From positions 1-8,092 of the forward strand of contig DAOVZQ010000099.1 of assembly GCA_030635025.1 (NCBI GenBank): 8,092 bases of DNA. Direction: 5' to 3'. The stretch's first letter is position 1; each line of letters starts with the position of its first letter. The notes under the pieces are model-generated. The model saw only the letters and a program-made list of their open reading frames with translations, was not told the DNA's origin and ran no database searches. The translations under genes and the position numbers were made by a program. The DNA comes from a bacterium (GTDB lineage: Bacteria; Krumholzibacteriota; Krumholzibacteriia; LZORAL124-64-63). Below are positions 1 through 7,719 of this stretch, one piece after another.

Positions 1-212
1 ACGATGGACTCGCCGTCGGCCTCGATGGTTGCGGGCGTGAACAGTATATGGCCGACCACCTGGCCCCCGTCCTCCGCGACGAACGACAGGGCGTCCGGAC
101 AGGTCAGGCGCAACTTGTCCACAAGGTTCGCCTCGTCCGGCTGATCGAAGGCCAACTCGGTGATCAGGCGAATGGCGGGTATGTCGTCCAGGGTTTCGGG
201 TCGAATCAACAT
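1..212 (-). CDS. GNAT-family N-acetyltransferase, YhbS-like (5' part; runs off the window)
   Basis: Only the first 70 codons are present, from an ATG at 212-210; the gene continues beyond base 1. The translation begins MLIRPETLDDIPAIRLI and continues through AFDQPDEANLVDKLR and then SFVAEDGGQVVGHILFTP. This is the usual N-terminal half of a GNAT acetyltransferase: beta1 with the IRPET.DD start, helix alpha1, then the paired strands beta2/beta3 ending in the VVGHILF strand, typical of the YhbS-like group (COG3153). The acetyl-CoA-binding Q/RxxGxG/A loop lies further on and is outside the window. Members transfer an acetyl group from acetyl-CoA to an amine; the substrate here is unknown. A GGAG ribosome binding site sits 5 nt before the ATG. 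The gene starts 76 nt after the second permease on the same strand, so it may be read through from the efflux operon, but its role need not be related. Confidence 0.82.
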   Translation of the reverse strand, partial: MLIRPETLDDIPAIRLITELAFDQPDEANLVDKLRLTCPDALSFVAEDGGQVVGHILFTPATIEADGESI

Positions 213-217
213 GCCGA

Positions 218-221
218 CTCC
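218..221 (-). promoter_or_regulatory. Ribosome binding site of the GNAT gene
   Basis: GGAG on the minus strand lies 5 nt upstream of the ATG at 212. It supports this start and shows the gene can be translated independently of the permease gene before it. Confidence 0.55.
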
Positions 222-288
222 AGCTCGTCTCCGTGAGAATGACTCCGAGATTTCTCTGCCATGAAGTTACATCACTTATCGGGATACG

Positions 289-3200
289 TCACGCCCGACG
301 CCACGGACCCCGGAAAATCCGTCCGACCAGCCGGCCCGCTCCACCGATCCCGTCCTCGGCCAGGGTCGCGGTGGTGGGCAGCAACACCGATGTGAGGAAG
401 GTGCTGACGAAGAGCCCGCCCATGATCACCAGCGCCATGGAGTAGTAGTAGACCCCGCCCAGCGACGGTTTCTGGACCACGATGGGCACCAGCCCGATCA
501 GGGTCGTTACGGCCGTCATCAAGATGGGCCGCAGGCGTTCGCGACCGCCGGTGAGCATGGCCTCCGTGCGGTCCATGCCCTCGCGTCGGTACTGGTTGAT
601 ATGTTCGAGCATGACGATGCCGTTGTTGACGACGATGCCGATCAGCAACAGAAGCCCGATGGCCGCCGGTTGGTCGAAGGACGTGCCGGTGAAGTAGAGG
701 GTCCAGATGGCGCCCGACAGGGCGAAGGGCAACGACACCATCAGCGCCAGGGCCTGCCGCACGGATTCGAAGAGTCCCGCCATCACGGCGAAGACCAGCA
801 TCAATGCGAGCAGCAGATTGGTCAAAAACTCCTTCGACTGCGCCTGCCGCTGCTGTTGCCATTGGCCGAAGGTCCAACGATACCCCAAGGGCATCTCCAT
901 GTCGGCCATGGCCTCCTCGATCAGGGGCATGTACTGCTCGCTCGTGCCCTGCTCGAAGCGGCCGTTGACCCAGATACTGGTCAGACGGTTGTCGCGTTGG
1001 ATGTGCTCGCGTCCAGGCCGCTCCACGAAATCGGCCACCGCCGCCAGCGGCACCTTCTCCCCTTCGGCGTTGCGCAGGGGCAGGTTGCGCAGCTGGGACA
1101 GGCTCTCGGTCTGCTGCTCGTCAAGGGTCAGACGCATCTCGCGCTCGCCGTCGTCGGTGCGGAAACGTTGCAGACGACGACCGCGATACGTGAGCCCCAC
1201 GACTTCGGCCATCTGATTGGGTGACACGTCGTAGCGAGCGACCAGGTCACGGTCGGGCTTGATGTGCAGTTCCTGCTGGGCCTCCTGGTGGCGCGTCTCC
1301 ACATTTATCAGGCCGGGGATAGACTCCACGCGACGGACCGCTTCCTCGGCGAGTCCCATGAGCACTTCGGTGTCGTCGCCCACGAGTTGAAAACCGATGC
1401 GCTTGCCGCCGCCCCCGTGACGGCGCCAGCCCTGCCGTTGTTCCTGGACCTCCAGCTTGACGCCGGCGATCTCGGGCAGATAGCGCGGCAAGTCACGGCG
1501 CAGCGCGCCGATGGTTTCCTCGTTGGCCTCGCCGTCGGCGGGATAGAGGCGGGTCATGGTCCAGCGGTCGTTCCAGAAACTGTAGACGGATTGGACCTTC
1601 ATGTCGGCGCGATGGGGCTCGAGGGCCGCCTCGACCTGGTCGACCACGGCCTCGCGTCCCTCGAGAGTCATCTCCTCGCTGAAATCGTAACTCACCTGAA
1701 CGAAGAGTTCGGTCTGACTGGTCCCGAAGGCCATCTCGACGTTCTTGAACGGATAGATCGCCGAGGCGATCACGGCCAACCCGATCAGCGGCGCGACCCA
1801 GCGGCGACGCAGATTGAAAGCGAGCAGGCGCTGATAGTCGGCTTCCATTCGTTTCAGCATGCGGCCTTTGGGACGCGGACGCGAACGGATGTACTTCGAG
1901 GTCGCCATGGGAATCAGGGTCTGGCTGATGAACAGCGAGGCGATCAACGTGAAACAGACGGTGATGCCCAGCTCCTTGAGGTACAGATTCATCTCGCTGG
2001 GCTTGTTGAAGATCAGCGGGATGAAGACGATGACCGAAGTCAGTGTGGCCGCCACGACGGCGGTGCTCACTTCCCGCGCACCGCGCTTGGCGGCCGTCTT
2101 GCGGTCCACGCCCATCTCCCTGTGACGGAAGATGTTCTCCATCACCACCACGGCGTTGTCCACGAGCATGCCGATGCCAACAATCAGCCCCAGCAACGTG
2201 AGTGTGTTGAGGCTCTTGCCCTGACTCCAGACGATACCGCAGGTCACGATGAGCGAGAACGGAATGCAGAGCACGGCGATGAAGGTCGTGGACAGGCGCC
2301 GCAGGAAGAGAAAGAGCACCAGCGACGCGAGGATGGTGCCGAAGATGCCGGTGAACATGAGATCGCTGAGCGTCTTGCGGATCTCGCGGCCCTGGCTGAA
2401 CCAGATCAGGAAGTTCACGCCTTCGAGGTCCGGGTCGTCGTTCATGGCCTCGATGGCGCGTTCGAGCGCGTCGCATACTTCCACCGTGTTGGCCTTCGAT
2501 TCCTGGGAAACGGTCACGCCCACGGCGAAGTCGCCGTCCAGATGTCGGCCGTATTCCAGGGGCGGTTCGCGGTAGACCACGTCGGCCACGTCGCCCACGC
2601 GCAGACCGTCGGCGCGCAGGGGCAGGTTGCGGATCATATCCACATTGGACAGGGTGCCGATGGTGCGCAGCGTGTAGCGCGAATCGCCCGCGACGATCTT
2701 GCCCAACGACTGGTCGAAATTGCCGCTACGCAGGACACGCGACACATCGCGCACATCAATCCCGTGCAGCTCCAGATCGGCGACGCGCAGGTTGATGCGC
2801 ACCTCGCGCGGGTTGACCCCGTCCAGACGCACCTGCGCCACGCCGGGGATGCGCTCCAACGGCCGGATGATCTTGCGATCGAGCAGGTCGTAGCTCTCGG
2901 ACAGGTCGCGCGGCGAGCTGAGACGGCCTTCGAGGATGGGCGAGTCGGCGTCGCGCGTGTCCCAGTTCGGGCTGACCTGGATGTCGCCGATGTCTTCGGG
3001 CAGGTCGCCGCGCACGCGGTCGATTCGTTCCCAGACATCGACACGGGCCAGGTTCATGTCCATGCCCCAGTCGAAACCGAGACGAATGCGGCCGCCGTCG
3101 CTGGAGCACCTGGACCACATGCTCTGCAGACCCTTGACCGAACCCAGGGCGTCCTCCACCGGGCGTACGATCATGCGCTCCACCTGCTCGGGCGAGGCAT

Positions 3201-3357
3201 TGTCGTAGGGCAGGATCACGAACAGCTCGGGCTCGACGATGTCGGGCATGAACGCCAGGGGCAGACGCCCGAGCGCCACGAGGCCCAGGACCACGATGCT
3301 CAGAATCAGCATCAGCGTGGTGACGGGGCGCTTGATGGCAATCTCGGGAAGGGTCAC
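289..3357 (-). CDS. RND efflux permease, HAE1/AcrB type (second of a tandem pair, 1022 aa)
   Basis: Inner-membrane proton/substrate antiporter subunit of a tripartite efflux pump. Its layout is that of AcrB relatives: helix 1 at about 13-30, a first periplasmic porter loop at 31-333, helices 2-6 at about 334-485, helix 7 near 521-537, a second periplasmic loop at 538-845, and helices 8-12 at about 846-994. The length, 1022 aa, is close to the family norm of about 1020-1050. Helix 4 reads GIGMLVDNAVVVMENI, with D400 matching AcrB D407 and N401 in place of D408. Helix 10 reads GIVVNNGIVMLEH, with N911 where AcrB has K940. RLRPILMT before helix 11 keeps the arginine (R943). The start is GTG at 3357-3355, sharing GTGA with the upstream permease stop, behind a strong ribosome binding site. 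It has five cysteines (84, 295, 364, 373, 468), whereas the first permease has none. The two permeases are clearly divergent, so a mixed MdtBC-like trimer is plausible but inferred. Substrate unknown. Confidence 0.95.
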   Translation of the reverse strand: MTLPEIAIKRPVTTLMLILSIVVLGLVALGRLPLAFMPDIVEPELFVILPYDNASPEQVERMIVRPVEDALGSVKGLQSMWSRCSSDGGRIRLGFDWGMDMNLARVDVWERIDRVRGDLPEDIGDIQVSPNWDTRDADSPILEGRLSSPRDLSESYDLLDRKIIRPLERIPGVAQVRLDGVNPREVRINLRVADLELHGIDVRDVSRVLRSGNFDQSLGKIVAGDSRYTLRTIGTLSNVDMIRNLPLRADGLRVGDVADVVYREPPLEYGRHLDGDFAVGVTVSQESKANTVEVCDALERAIEAMNDDPDLEGVNFLIWFSQGREIRKTLSDLMFTGIFGTILASLVLFLFLRRLSTTFIAVLCIPFSLIVTCGIVWSQGKSLNTLTLLGLIVGIGMLVDNAVVVMENIFRHREMGVDRKTAAKRGAREVSTAVVAATLTSVIVFIPLIFNKPSEMNLYLKELGITVCFTLIASLFISQTLIPMATSKYIRSRPRPKGRMLKRMEADYQRLLAFNLRRRWVAPLIGLAVIASAIYPFKNVEMAFGTSQTELFVQVSYDFSEEMTLEGREAVVDQVEAALEPHRADMKVQSVYSFWNDRWTMTRLYPADGEANEETIGALRRDLPRYLPEIAGVKLEVQEQRQGWRRHGGGGKRIGFQLVGDDTEVLMGLAEEAVRRVESIPGLINVETRHQEAQQELHIKPDRDLVARYDVSPNQMAEVVGLTYRGRRLQRFRTDDGEREMRLTLDEQQTESLSQLRNLPLRNAEGEKVPLAAVADFVERPGREHIQRDNRLTSIWVNGRFEQGTSEQYMPLIEEAMADMEMPLGYRWTFGQWQQQRQAQSKEFLTNLLLALMLVFAVMAGLFESVRQALALMVSLPFALSGAIWTLYFTGTSFDQPAAIGLLLLIGIVVNNGIVMLEHINQYRREGMDRTEAMLTGGRERLRPILMTAVTTLIGLVPIVVQKPSLGGVYYYSMALVIMGGLFVSTFLTSVLLPTTATLAEDGIGGAGRLVGRIFRGPWRRA

Positions 3358-6300
3358 GACGCGTCCCCTTCCTCGACGGTATCGATACGTGACGGCACCA
3401 GCTTATAGGCCGCCGGGATGACGACCAGCGTCAGCAGGGTGCTCAACAACAGGCCACCGGCCACGGTGATCGCCAGCGGCGACCGCAGCTCCGCGCCCTC
3501 GCCCCAGGACAGGGCCATGGGGGTCAGACCGAGAATGGTCGTCAGGGTGGTCATCAGGATTGGGCGCAGCCGCAGATGACCGGCGCGCACGACGGCCTCG
3601 CGCTTGGCCACACCCGCACGGCGCAGCCGGTTGATGGTATCGATAAGCACGATGGCGTTGTTGACCACGATACCCACGAGCATCACCGCGCCGATCAGCA
3701 CGATCACCGTCACCGTGGTGCCGGTCAGCAACAGCCCCGCCACCACGCCGACCAACGCCAATGGAATCGTGAACAGAACCAGGAACGGATGCAGGAAGGA
3801 TTCGAAGGTGGCGGCCATCACCAGGTAGACCAGGAAGATGGCCAGAGCGAGGGCGAAGCGAAGGCTGTTGAAGCTCTGCTCCATCTCACGGTTTTGCCCG
3901 CCCAGCTCCACAGTCAGACCCGCCGGAGGCGGCGCGGCCTCTATGATGCGCTGCACGTCGACGACGGCGGCGCCGAGACTGCGTCCTTCCAGATTCGCGG
4001 ATACGACGGCCGCCCGTTGCTGCTGCAAACGGTGGATCTCGGCCGGACCCCGGGCCTCGATCACGTCGGCCACGGACATCAGGCGCAGTGTCTGTTCGCC
4101 CGCGCCGGGCAGCACCAGGTTGCGGACGTCACGCACCGATTGTCGGTCCGACTCCCGGTTGCGGATCCGGATGTCGATCTGGCGGTCCTGCTCCTTGAAG
4201 CGGGTGGGCACCACACCCAGTACGCGGTTCTTGAGGCTCTCGGAGAGAATGCCCATGTCCAAACCCAGGGCGGCCAGACGTTCACGATCGAAGACCACCT
4301 GGAGCTCGGGATTGCCGGCTTCGAGCGACGATCTCACATCCACCAGACCCGGCACAGCCGTCAGCTCGGCGGCCAGTTCCAACGAATAGGCGCGTAGGTC
4401 GTCCAGATCATCGCCGAAGATCACCACTTCGATGGGTGTCTTGAGGCTGAAGTAGGCAGGTCGGCCGAAGCGGGCTTCCAGATCCGGCAACGCATCGAAT
4501 GTTTCGCGCAGACGGTCGGCCACGGCGACTTCCGTTTCGGCGTCCGCTCCCTCCGCGAGCACGATGTTGAGCTGGGCCAGGTTTTCGGCCTTGGTGTTGA
4601 CCGACAAGCCACCCGACACAAGCCGGCTGCCGACGGTCGCGTAATGACGATCGATGAGCGGCTCCGCGTCGACGGCGTCCTCCATGACACGCACGGTGCG
4701 ATCCGTGGCGGCCAGGGACGCCCCCTCGGGCAGACTCACCTCGAAGTGAAATTCGCCCTCACTCATCTGCGGAATCAGCTCGGTGCCCAGCAGACGGACT
4801 GCATAGATCGACACCACGAAGACGGCGAAACCAATCAACAGGGTCAGCCCCGCCTTGTTCAGGGCACCGCCGAGCAGGCCGTCATACACACGAGAGACGC
4901 CGCCGAGGGTCATCAGTGGACGGTCGGTGATCGCCTCGCCGGCCAGGATGTCGTCCGACACCTCGGCCCGGCGCTCCTTTGCGGACGGCAGCTTGGCGCC
5001 GACGGCGCTGAGCATGGGAATCAGGGTCACCGCCACGGCCAACGAGGCGAGCAGACTGAACGTTACCGTCAGGGCTTGATCACGGAAGAGCTGTCCGGCC
5101 ACACCTTCGACGAAGACGATGGGCAGGAAGACCGCCACGGTGGTCAGCGTGGACGCCACCACCGCGGGTCCCACCTCGGACGTTCCATCGACGGCGGCGC
5201 GGAACAGGCTCCGTCCCAGCTGTCGCTTGCGATAGATCGACTCCAGCACCACGATCGAGTTGTCGACCAGCATGCCGATGCCGAGCGTCAGGCCGCCCAG
5301 CGACATGATGTTCAGGGAGATATCCATGCGGTACATGGCGATGAAGGTGGCCACGATCGAGATGGGGATCGACGTGGCGATGATCAGAGTGCTGCGCACG
5401 TCGCGCAGGAAGAACAGCAGCAGCAGCACCGCGAGCAGTCCACCGATCAGAGCCGCGTTGCGCACTTCGTCCACGGCCTGCTTGATGAAGCGCGACTGGT
5501 CGAAAAGAACCGTCAAGGTGACACCGGGCGGCAGCTTGTCGTCGGACTGCCACTCATCCAGACGCTCGCGCAGGTTGCGGGCCGTGGTGACGGTGTTGGC
5601 GTCACCCTCCTTGTAGATAGAGATCTCAACCGACTCGGCGCCGTCGACCCGCGTGATCTCCTCGCGCTCCTTCGTCCCCCATATCACGTCGGCCACGTCG
5701 CCGAGACGGACCAGTCCGTTCTCGTTGCGGCGTACGATCAGGGCGGCGATTTCCGCCACGTCGTCGAACTCGTTGATGGTGCGGATGAGGAACTGGCTGT
5801 CCCGTCCGCGCAGGGCGCCGCCGGGCAGGTTCACGTTGCCCACGCCCACGACCTGGCGCACCTCGTCGAGGGTTATGCCGAGAGCGGCTAGCCGTCCCTG
5901 GTCCAGATCGATCTGGATCTCCTCTTCCAACCCACCCTTGACCTGCGCCGCCGCCACGCCCAGGACCGTCTCGAAGTCCTGCTTGATCTGCTTGTCGGCC
6001 AGACGCCTCAGGATGGTCAGGTCTTCGTCGCCGGCCAGCGCCAGACGGATGATGGGATCGAGGCTGGGATCGAAACGCAGCACCACCGGATCGGTGGCGT
6101 CTTCGGGCAGGATCAACCGGTCGAGTTTTTCGCGGATCTCCATCGAGAGCAGATCCATATCCGAGCCCCAGGCGAACTCCAGCGTGACCTCGGAGACGCC
6201 CGGCCGCGAGACCGAATGAATGGTCTGAAGACCACGCAGAACACCGACCGCCTCTTCCACCGGACGGGTCACGAGGTTCTCGACCTCTTGAGGAGCGGTG

Positions 6301-6461
6301 TCGGGAAATTCGGTCTGAACGGTGATCGACGGGTAGGCGATATCCGGAAACAGCTCCAGGGACAGCCGGTTGTAGGCCACCATCCCGAAGACGATGACCG
6401 CCAGGGCGAACATCACGACGCTCACCCGCCTGCGAACGGCAAGATCGACCAGCGCCCTCAT
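3354..6461 (-). CDS. RND efflux permease, HAE1/AcrB type (first of a tandem pair, 1035 aa)
   Basis: Inner-membrane, proton-motive-force-driven permease of the hydrophobe/amphiphile efflux (HAE1) group. Helix 1 is at about 13-30 and is followed by the signature stretch LELFPDIAYPSITVQTEFP and then VTRPVEEAV. The first porter loop spans 31-336, helices 2-6 about 337-485, a charged cytoplasmic linker about 486-537, helix 7 about 538-556, the second porter loop 557-865, and helices 8-12 about 866-1017. Helix 4 has GIGMLVDNSIVVLESI: D400 corresponds to AcrB D407, N401 replaces D408. Helix 10 has GIVVNNAIVLID, so N934 replaces AcrB K940. R966 in RLRPILMT matches AcrB R971. No cysteine was seen. The ATG at 6461-6459 overlaps the adaptor stop as ATGA; no strong ribosome binding site precedes it, consistent with coupling to adaptor translation. 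It lies between the adaptor and the second permease in one operon. Drug, dye, bile-salt or lipid-type substrates are typical of the family, but the actual substrate cannot be told. Confidence 0.95.
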   Translation of the reverse strand: MRALVDLAVRRRVSVVMFALAVIVFGMVAYNRLSLELFPDIAYPSITVQTEFPDTAPQEVENLVTRPVEEAVGVLRGLQTIHSVSRPGVSEVTLEFAWGSDMDLLSMEIREKLDRLILPEDATDPVVLRFDPSLDPIIRLALAGDEDLTILRRLADKQIKQDFETVLGVAAAQVKGGLEEEIQIDLDQGRLAALGITLDEVRQVVGVGNVNLPGGALRGRDSQFLIRTINEFDDVAEIAALIVRRNENGLVRLGDVADVIWGTKEREEITRVDGAESVEISIYKEGDANTVTTARNLRERLDEWQSDDKLPPGVTLTVLFDQSRFIKQAVDEVRNAALIGGLLAVLLLLFFLRDVRSTLIIATSIPISIVATFIAMYRMDISLNIMSLGGLTLGIGMLVDNSIVVLESIYRKRQLGRSLFRAAVDGTSEVGPAVVASTLTTVAVFLPIVFVEGVAGQLFRDQALTVTFSLLASLAVAVTLIPMLSAVGAKLPSAKERRAEVSDDILAGEAITDRPLMTLGGVSRVYDGLLGGALNKAGLTLLIGFAVFVVSIYAVRLLGTELIPQMSEGEFHFEVSLPEGASLAATDRTVRVMEDAVDAEPLIDRHYATVGSRLVSGGLSVNTKAENLAQLNIVLAEGADAETEVAVADRLRETFDALPDLEARFGRPAYFSLKTPIEVVIFGDDLDDLRAYSLELAAELTAVPGLVDVRSSLEAGNPELQVVFDRERLAALGLDMGILSESLKNRVLGVVPTRFKEQDRQIDIRIRNRESDRQSVRDVRNLVLPGAGEQTLRLMSVADVIEARGPAEIHRLQQQRAAVVSANLEGRSLGAAVVDVQRIIEAAPPPAGLTVELGGQNREMEQSFNSLRFALALAIFLVYLVMAATFESFLHPFLVLFTIPLALVGVVAGLLLTGTTVTVIVLIGAVMLVGIVVNNAIVLIDTINRLRRAGVAKREAVVRAGHLRLRPILMTTLTTILGLTPMALSWGEGAELRSPLAITVAGGLLLSTLLTLVVIPAAYKLVPSRIDTVEEGDAS
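3364..3374 (-). promoter_or_regulatory. Ribosome binding site of the second permease
   Basis: The minus strand reads GAGGAAGGGGA, ending 6 nt before the GTG start at 3357. It lies inside the last codons of the first permease (encoding its E-E-G-D end). This purine-rich site decides the GTG start and, with the GTGA stop/start overlap, fits coupled translation of the two pumps. Confidence 0.6.
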
Positions 6462-7588
6462 CGAACGCTCGCTTCTGCGGACTCGAGTATCTTCAGGGGC
6501 GTGCCGTGCTTGAGCGAGCGCTGGCCCTTGACGACCACGGTTTCGCCAGGCGCGAGGCCCGTGACGATTTCGGTGTGATCATCGTCGGTGAAGCCGGTCT
6601 CGACGACACGGCGCTCGGCGGTGACAGCCTCCCCCTCGCCATCGACGGGTACGAAGACGACGGTCTCGCCCTTGTCGGTCAAGACGGCGCCACGCGGCAC
6701 CAGGGTGGCGTTTTCACGCTGCTCGGTAACGATCTTGACCGACGCGAAATCGCCCGGCCGCACACCGGCGGGGTAATCGTCGATCTCGACCGTGATCTTG
6801 ATGGTCCCGCTGGTGGGATCGATCACCGGGCTGATCAACTTGATGCGGCCCTTGAGTCGCGTGCCGTCGCTGTCGAGTACCAGGTCGACGTCCTGGTTGC
6901 GCTTGAGCTGGTTGAACTCGCGGCTGGGCACATGGACTCGCGCCAACAGCGGATTGAAATCGGAGATGTCGAAGAGCGGCGTGCCGACGGATACGTTTTG
7001 CCCCACATCCACCAGACGCCGGGTGATCCGACCCTTGAAGGGCGATACGACCGTGGTGTACGAGAGGTTCAGACGCGCGAGCCCCTCCTCGGCGCGGGCG
7101 TTCTCCAGCTCGCTCAACGACGACTGGAACTCCTCCTCCGAGGACAGATCCTCGGCGCGCATGGCCTCCATGCGCTTGAAGCGCGAAAGCAAATTGGCCG
7201 TATTGGCCTCGGCTTGCTCAACCCGGAAGCGGTACTCGTCGTTGTCGACACGCAGCAGGGCGCCACCGGCTGGAATCAGGTCACCCTCTTCGGCGGCTAT
7301 GGTCTTGACGGTTCCGGTAACGCGCGCCAGTACCTGGGCCGTCTTTTCGGCTACAAGGGAAGCGGTGGCATCGTAATAGCTGGCTATGGCGCCGTTGCCG
7401 ACGGCCTGGACGGCCACCGGGACGGCCTGCTCCGGCGGACGGCCACCTCCATGGGGGCCACCCTGTCCGTGTGCCTGGGCGGACGGTTCGCCGCCGTCTT
7501 CACCGGTGCAACCGGTCAGCAGGATCGTGAACAGGGCCAGCGCCAGGATCGGCACGATCCGTCGAAACCGATAACAGGGGGTCGTCAC
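6458..7588 (-). CDS. RND efflux periplasmic adaptor lipoprotein (membrane fusion protein, 376 aa)
   Basis: Bridges the inner-membrane permease to an outer-membrane channel across the periplasm. I start it at GTG 7588-7586, which has AAGGGA 7 nt upstream and gives a classic lipoprotein signal: basic RFRR, a hydrophobic core, and lipobox LLTGC with C27 as the lipidated residue. A Gly/His/Pro-rich linker follows (about 38-54). Next come the first half of the lipoyl domain (about 86-115, VTGTVKTIAAEEGDLIPAG), a short alpha-helical hairpin (about 116-178), the second lipoyl half (SPFKGRITRRLVDVGQNV, about 182-199), a beta-barrel (about 211-290) and a membrane-proximal domain to the end. The hairpin tip carries R139-x3-M143-x6-S150, which aligns with the R-L-S TolC-contact motif of AcrA, with Met for Leu. 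In-frame ATGs at 7648 and 7768 would place a long odd extension before the signal peptide, and the latter would run into the upstream gene. The stop overlaps the first permease by ATGA. Substrate unknown. Confidence 0.93.
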   Translation of the reverse strand: MTTPCYRFRRIVPILALALFTILLTGCTGEDGGEPSAQAHGQGGPHGGGRPPEQAVPVAVQAVGNGAIASYYDATASLVAEKTAQVLARVTGTVKTIAAEEGDLIPAGGALLRVDNDEYRFRVEQAEANTANLLSRFKRMEAMRAEDLSSEEEFQSSLSELENARAEEGLARLNLSYTTVVSPFKGRITRRLVDVGQNVSVGTPLFDISDFNPLLARVHVPSREFNQLKRNQDVDLVLDSDGTRLKGRIKLISPVIDPTSGTIKITVEIDDYPAGVRPGDFASVKIVTEQRENATLVPRGAVLTDKGETVVFVPVDGEGEAVTAERRVVETGFTDDDHTEIVTGLAPGETVVVKGQRSLKHGTPLKILESAEASVR

Positions 7589-7595
7589 GTCGGAA

Positions 7596-7601
7596 TCCCT
7601 T
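7596..7601 (-). promoter_or_regulatory. Ribosome binding site deciding the adaptor's GTG start
   Basis: AAGGGA on the minus strand, 7 nt before GTG 7588. The in-frame ATG at 7648 has only a poor AGG about 11 nt upstream, and the signal peptide would be buried 46 residues in. The GTG start is therefore preferred. Confidence 0.7.
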
Positions 7602-7654
7602 CGTGGAAACACATGTAGGTCCGTAATTGGCAGGACGGTAGTACGCATCGGCCG

Positions 7655-7671
7655 CCGACCTGTTCCGTCGG
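7655..7671. promoter_or_regulatory. Short dyad at the predicted transcription start (possible operator or 5' hairpin)
   Basis: Perfect 5-bp arms CCGAC (7655-7659) and GTCGG (7667-7671) are separated by 7 bases, giving a 17-bp dyad. It begins 2 bp downstream of the -10 box and covers the expected +1. Dimeric repressors of efflux operons often bind such places, but 5-bp GC-rich arms can arise by chance, and no regulator gene is in the window. Confidence 0.3.
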
Positions 7672-7673
7672 AG

Positions 7674-7702
7674 TTTATAGGATACGTGGGGATCGAGATC
7701 AA
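7674..7702 (-). promoter_or_regulatory. Sigma70-like promoter of the efflux operon
   Basis: On the minus strand TTGATC (7702-7697) is followed by exactly 17 bp and TATAAA (7679-7674), matching TTGACA/TATAAT at 4 of 6 and 5 of 6 positions. It lies in the gap after the zinc-ribbon gene stops at 7720 and points toward the adaptor. The expected start is near 7667, giving a leader of about 80 nt before the GTG at 7588. No other promoter candidate of this quality was seen on the minus strand in this gap. Confidence 0.6.
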
Positions 7703-7719
7703 AGCTAGCCCTGGGTATT

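Noticed and set aside
213..288. A terminator between the second permease and the GNAT gene
   Set aside because: Only 4-bp stems such as TCTC-ACG-GAGA are present, with no GC-rich hairpin followed by a T-run, so read-through remains possible.
1264..3408. A 714-codon open frame on the plus strand opposite the second permease
   Set aside because: It is antisense to a certain RND gene in GC-rich DNA. Its translation is abnormally rich in His, Gln, Asp and Arg with no recognisable domain or membrane pattern, as expected of a mirror frame.
4644..5891. A 415-codon plus-strand open frame opposite the first permease
   Set aside because: It has the same His/Gln/Asp-rich shadow composition and no domain, and it is fully covered by a well-supported gene on the other strand.
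6506..7618. A 370-codon plus-strand open frame opposite the adaptor
   Set aside because: It mirrors the adaptor gene, has no recognisable motif, and has no ribosome binding site I would trust.
7680..7719. A terminator after the zinc-ribbon gene
   Set aside because: GCTAGC is a 6-bp palindrome but forms no usable stem-loop and has no T-run. The region is better explained by the promoter.
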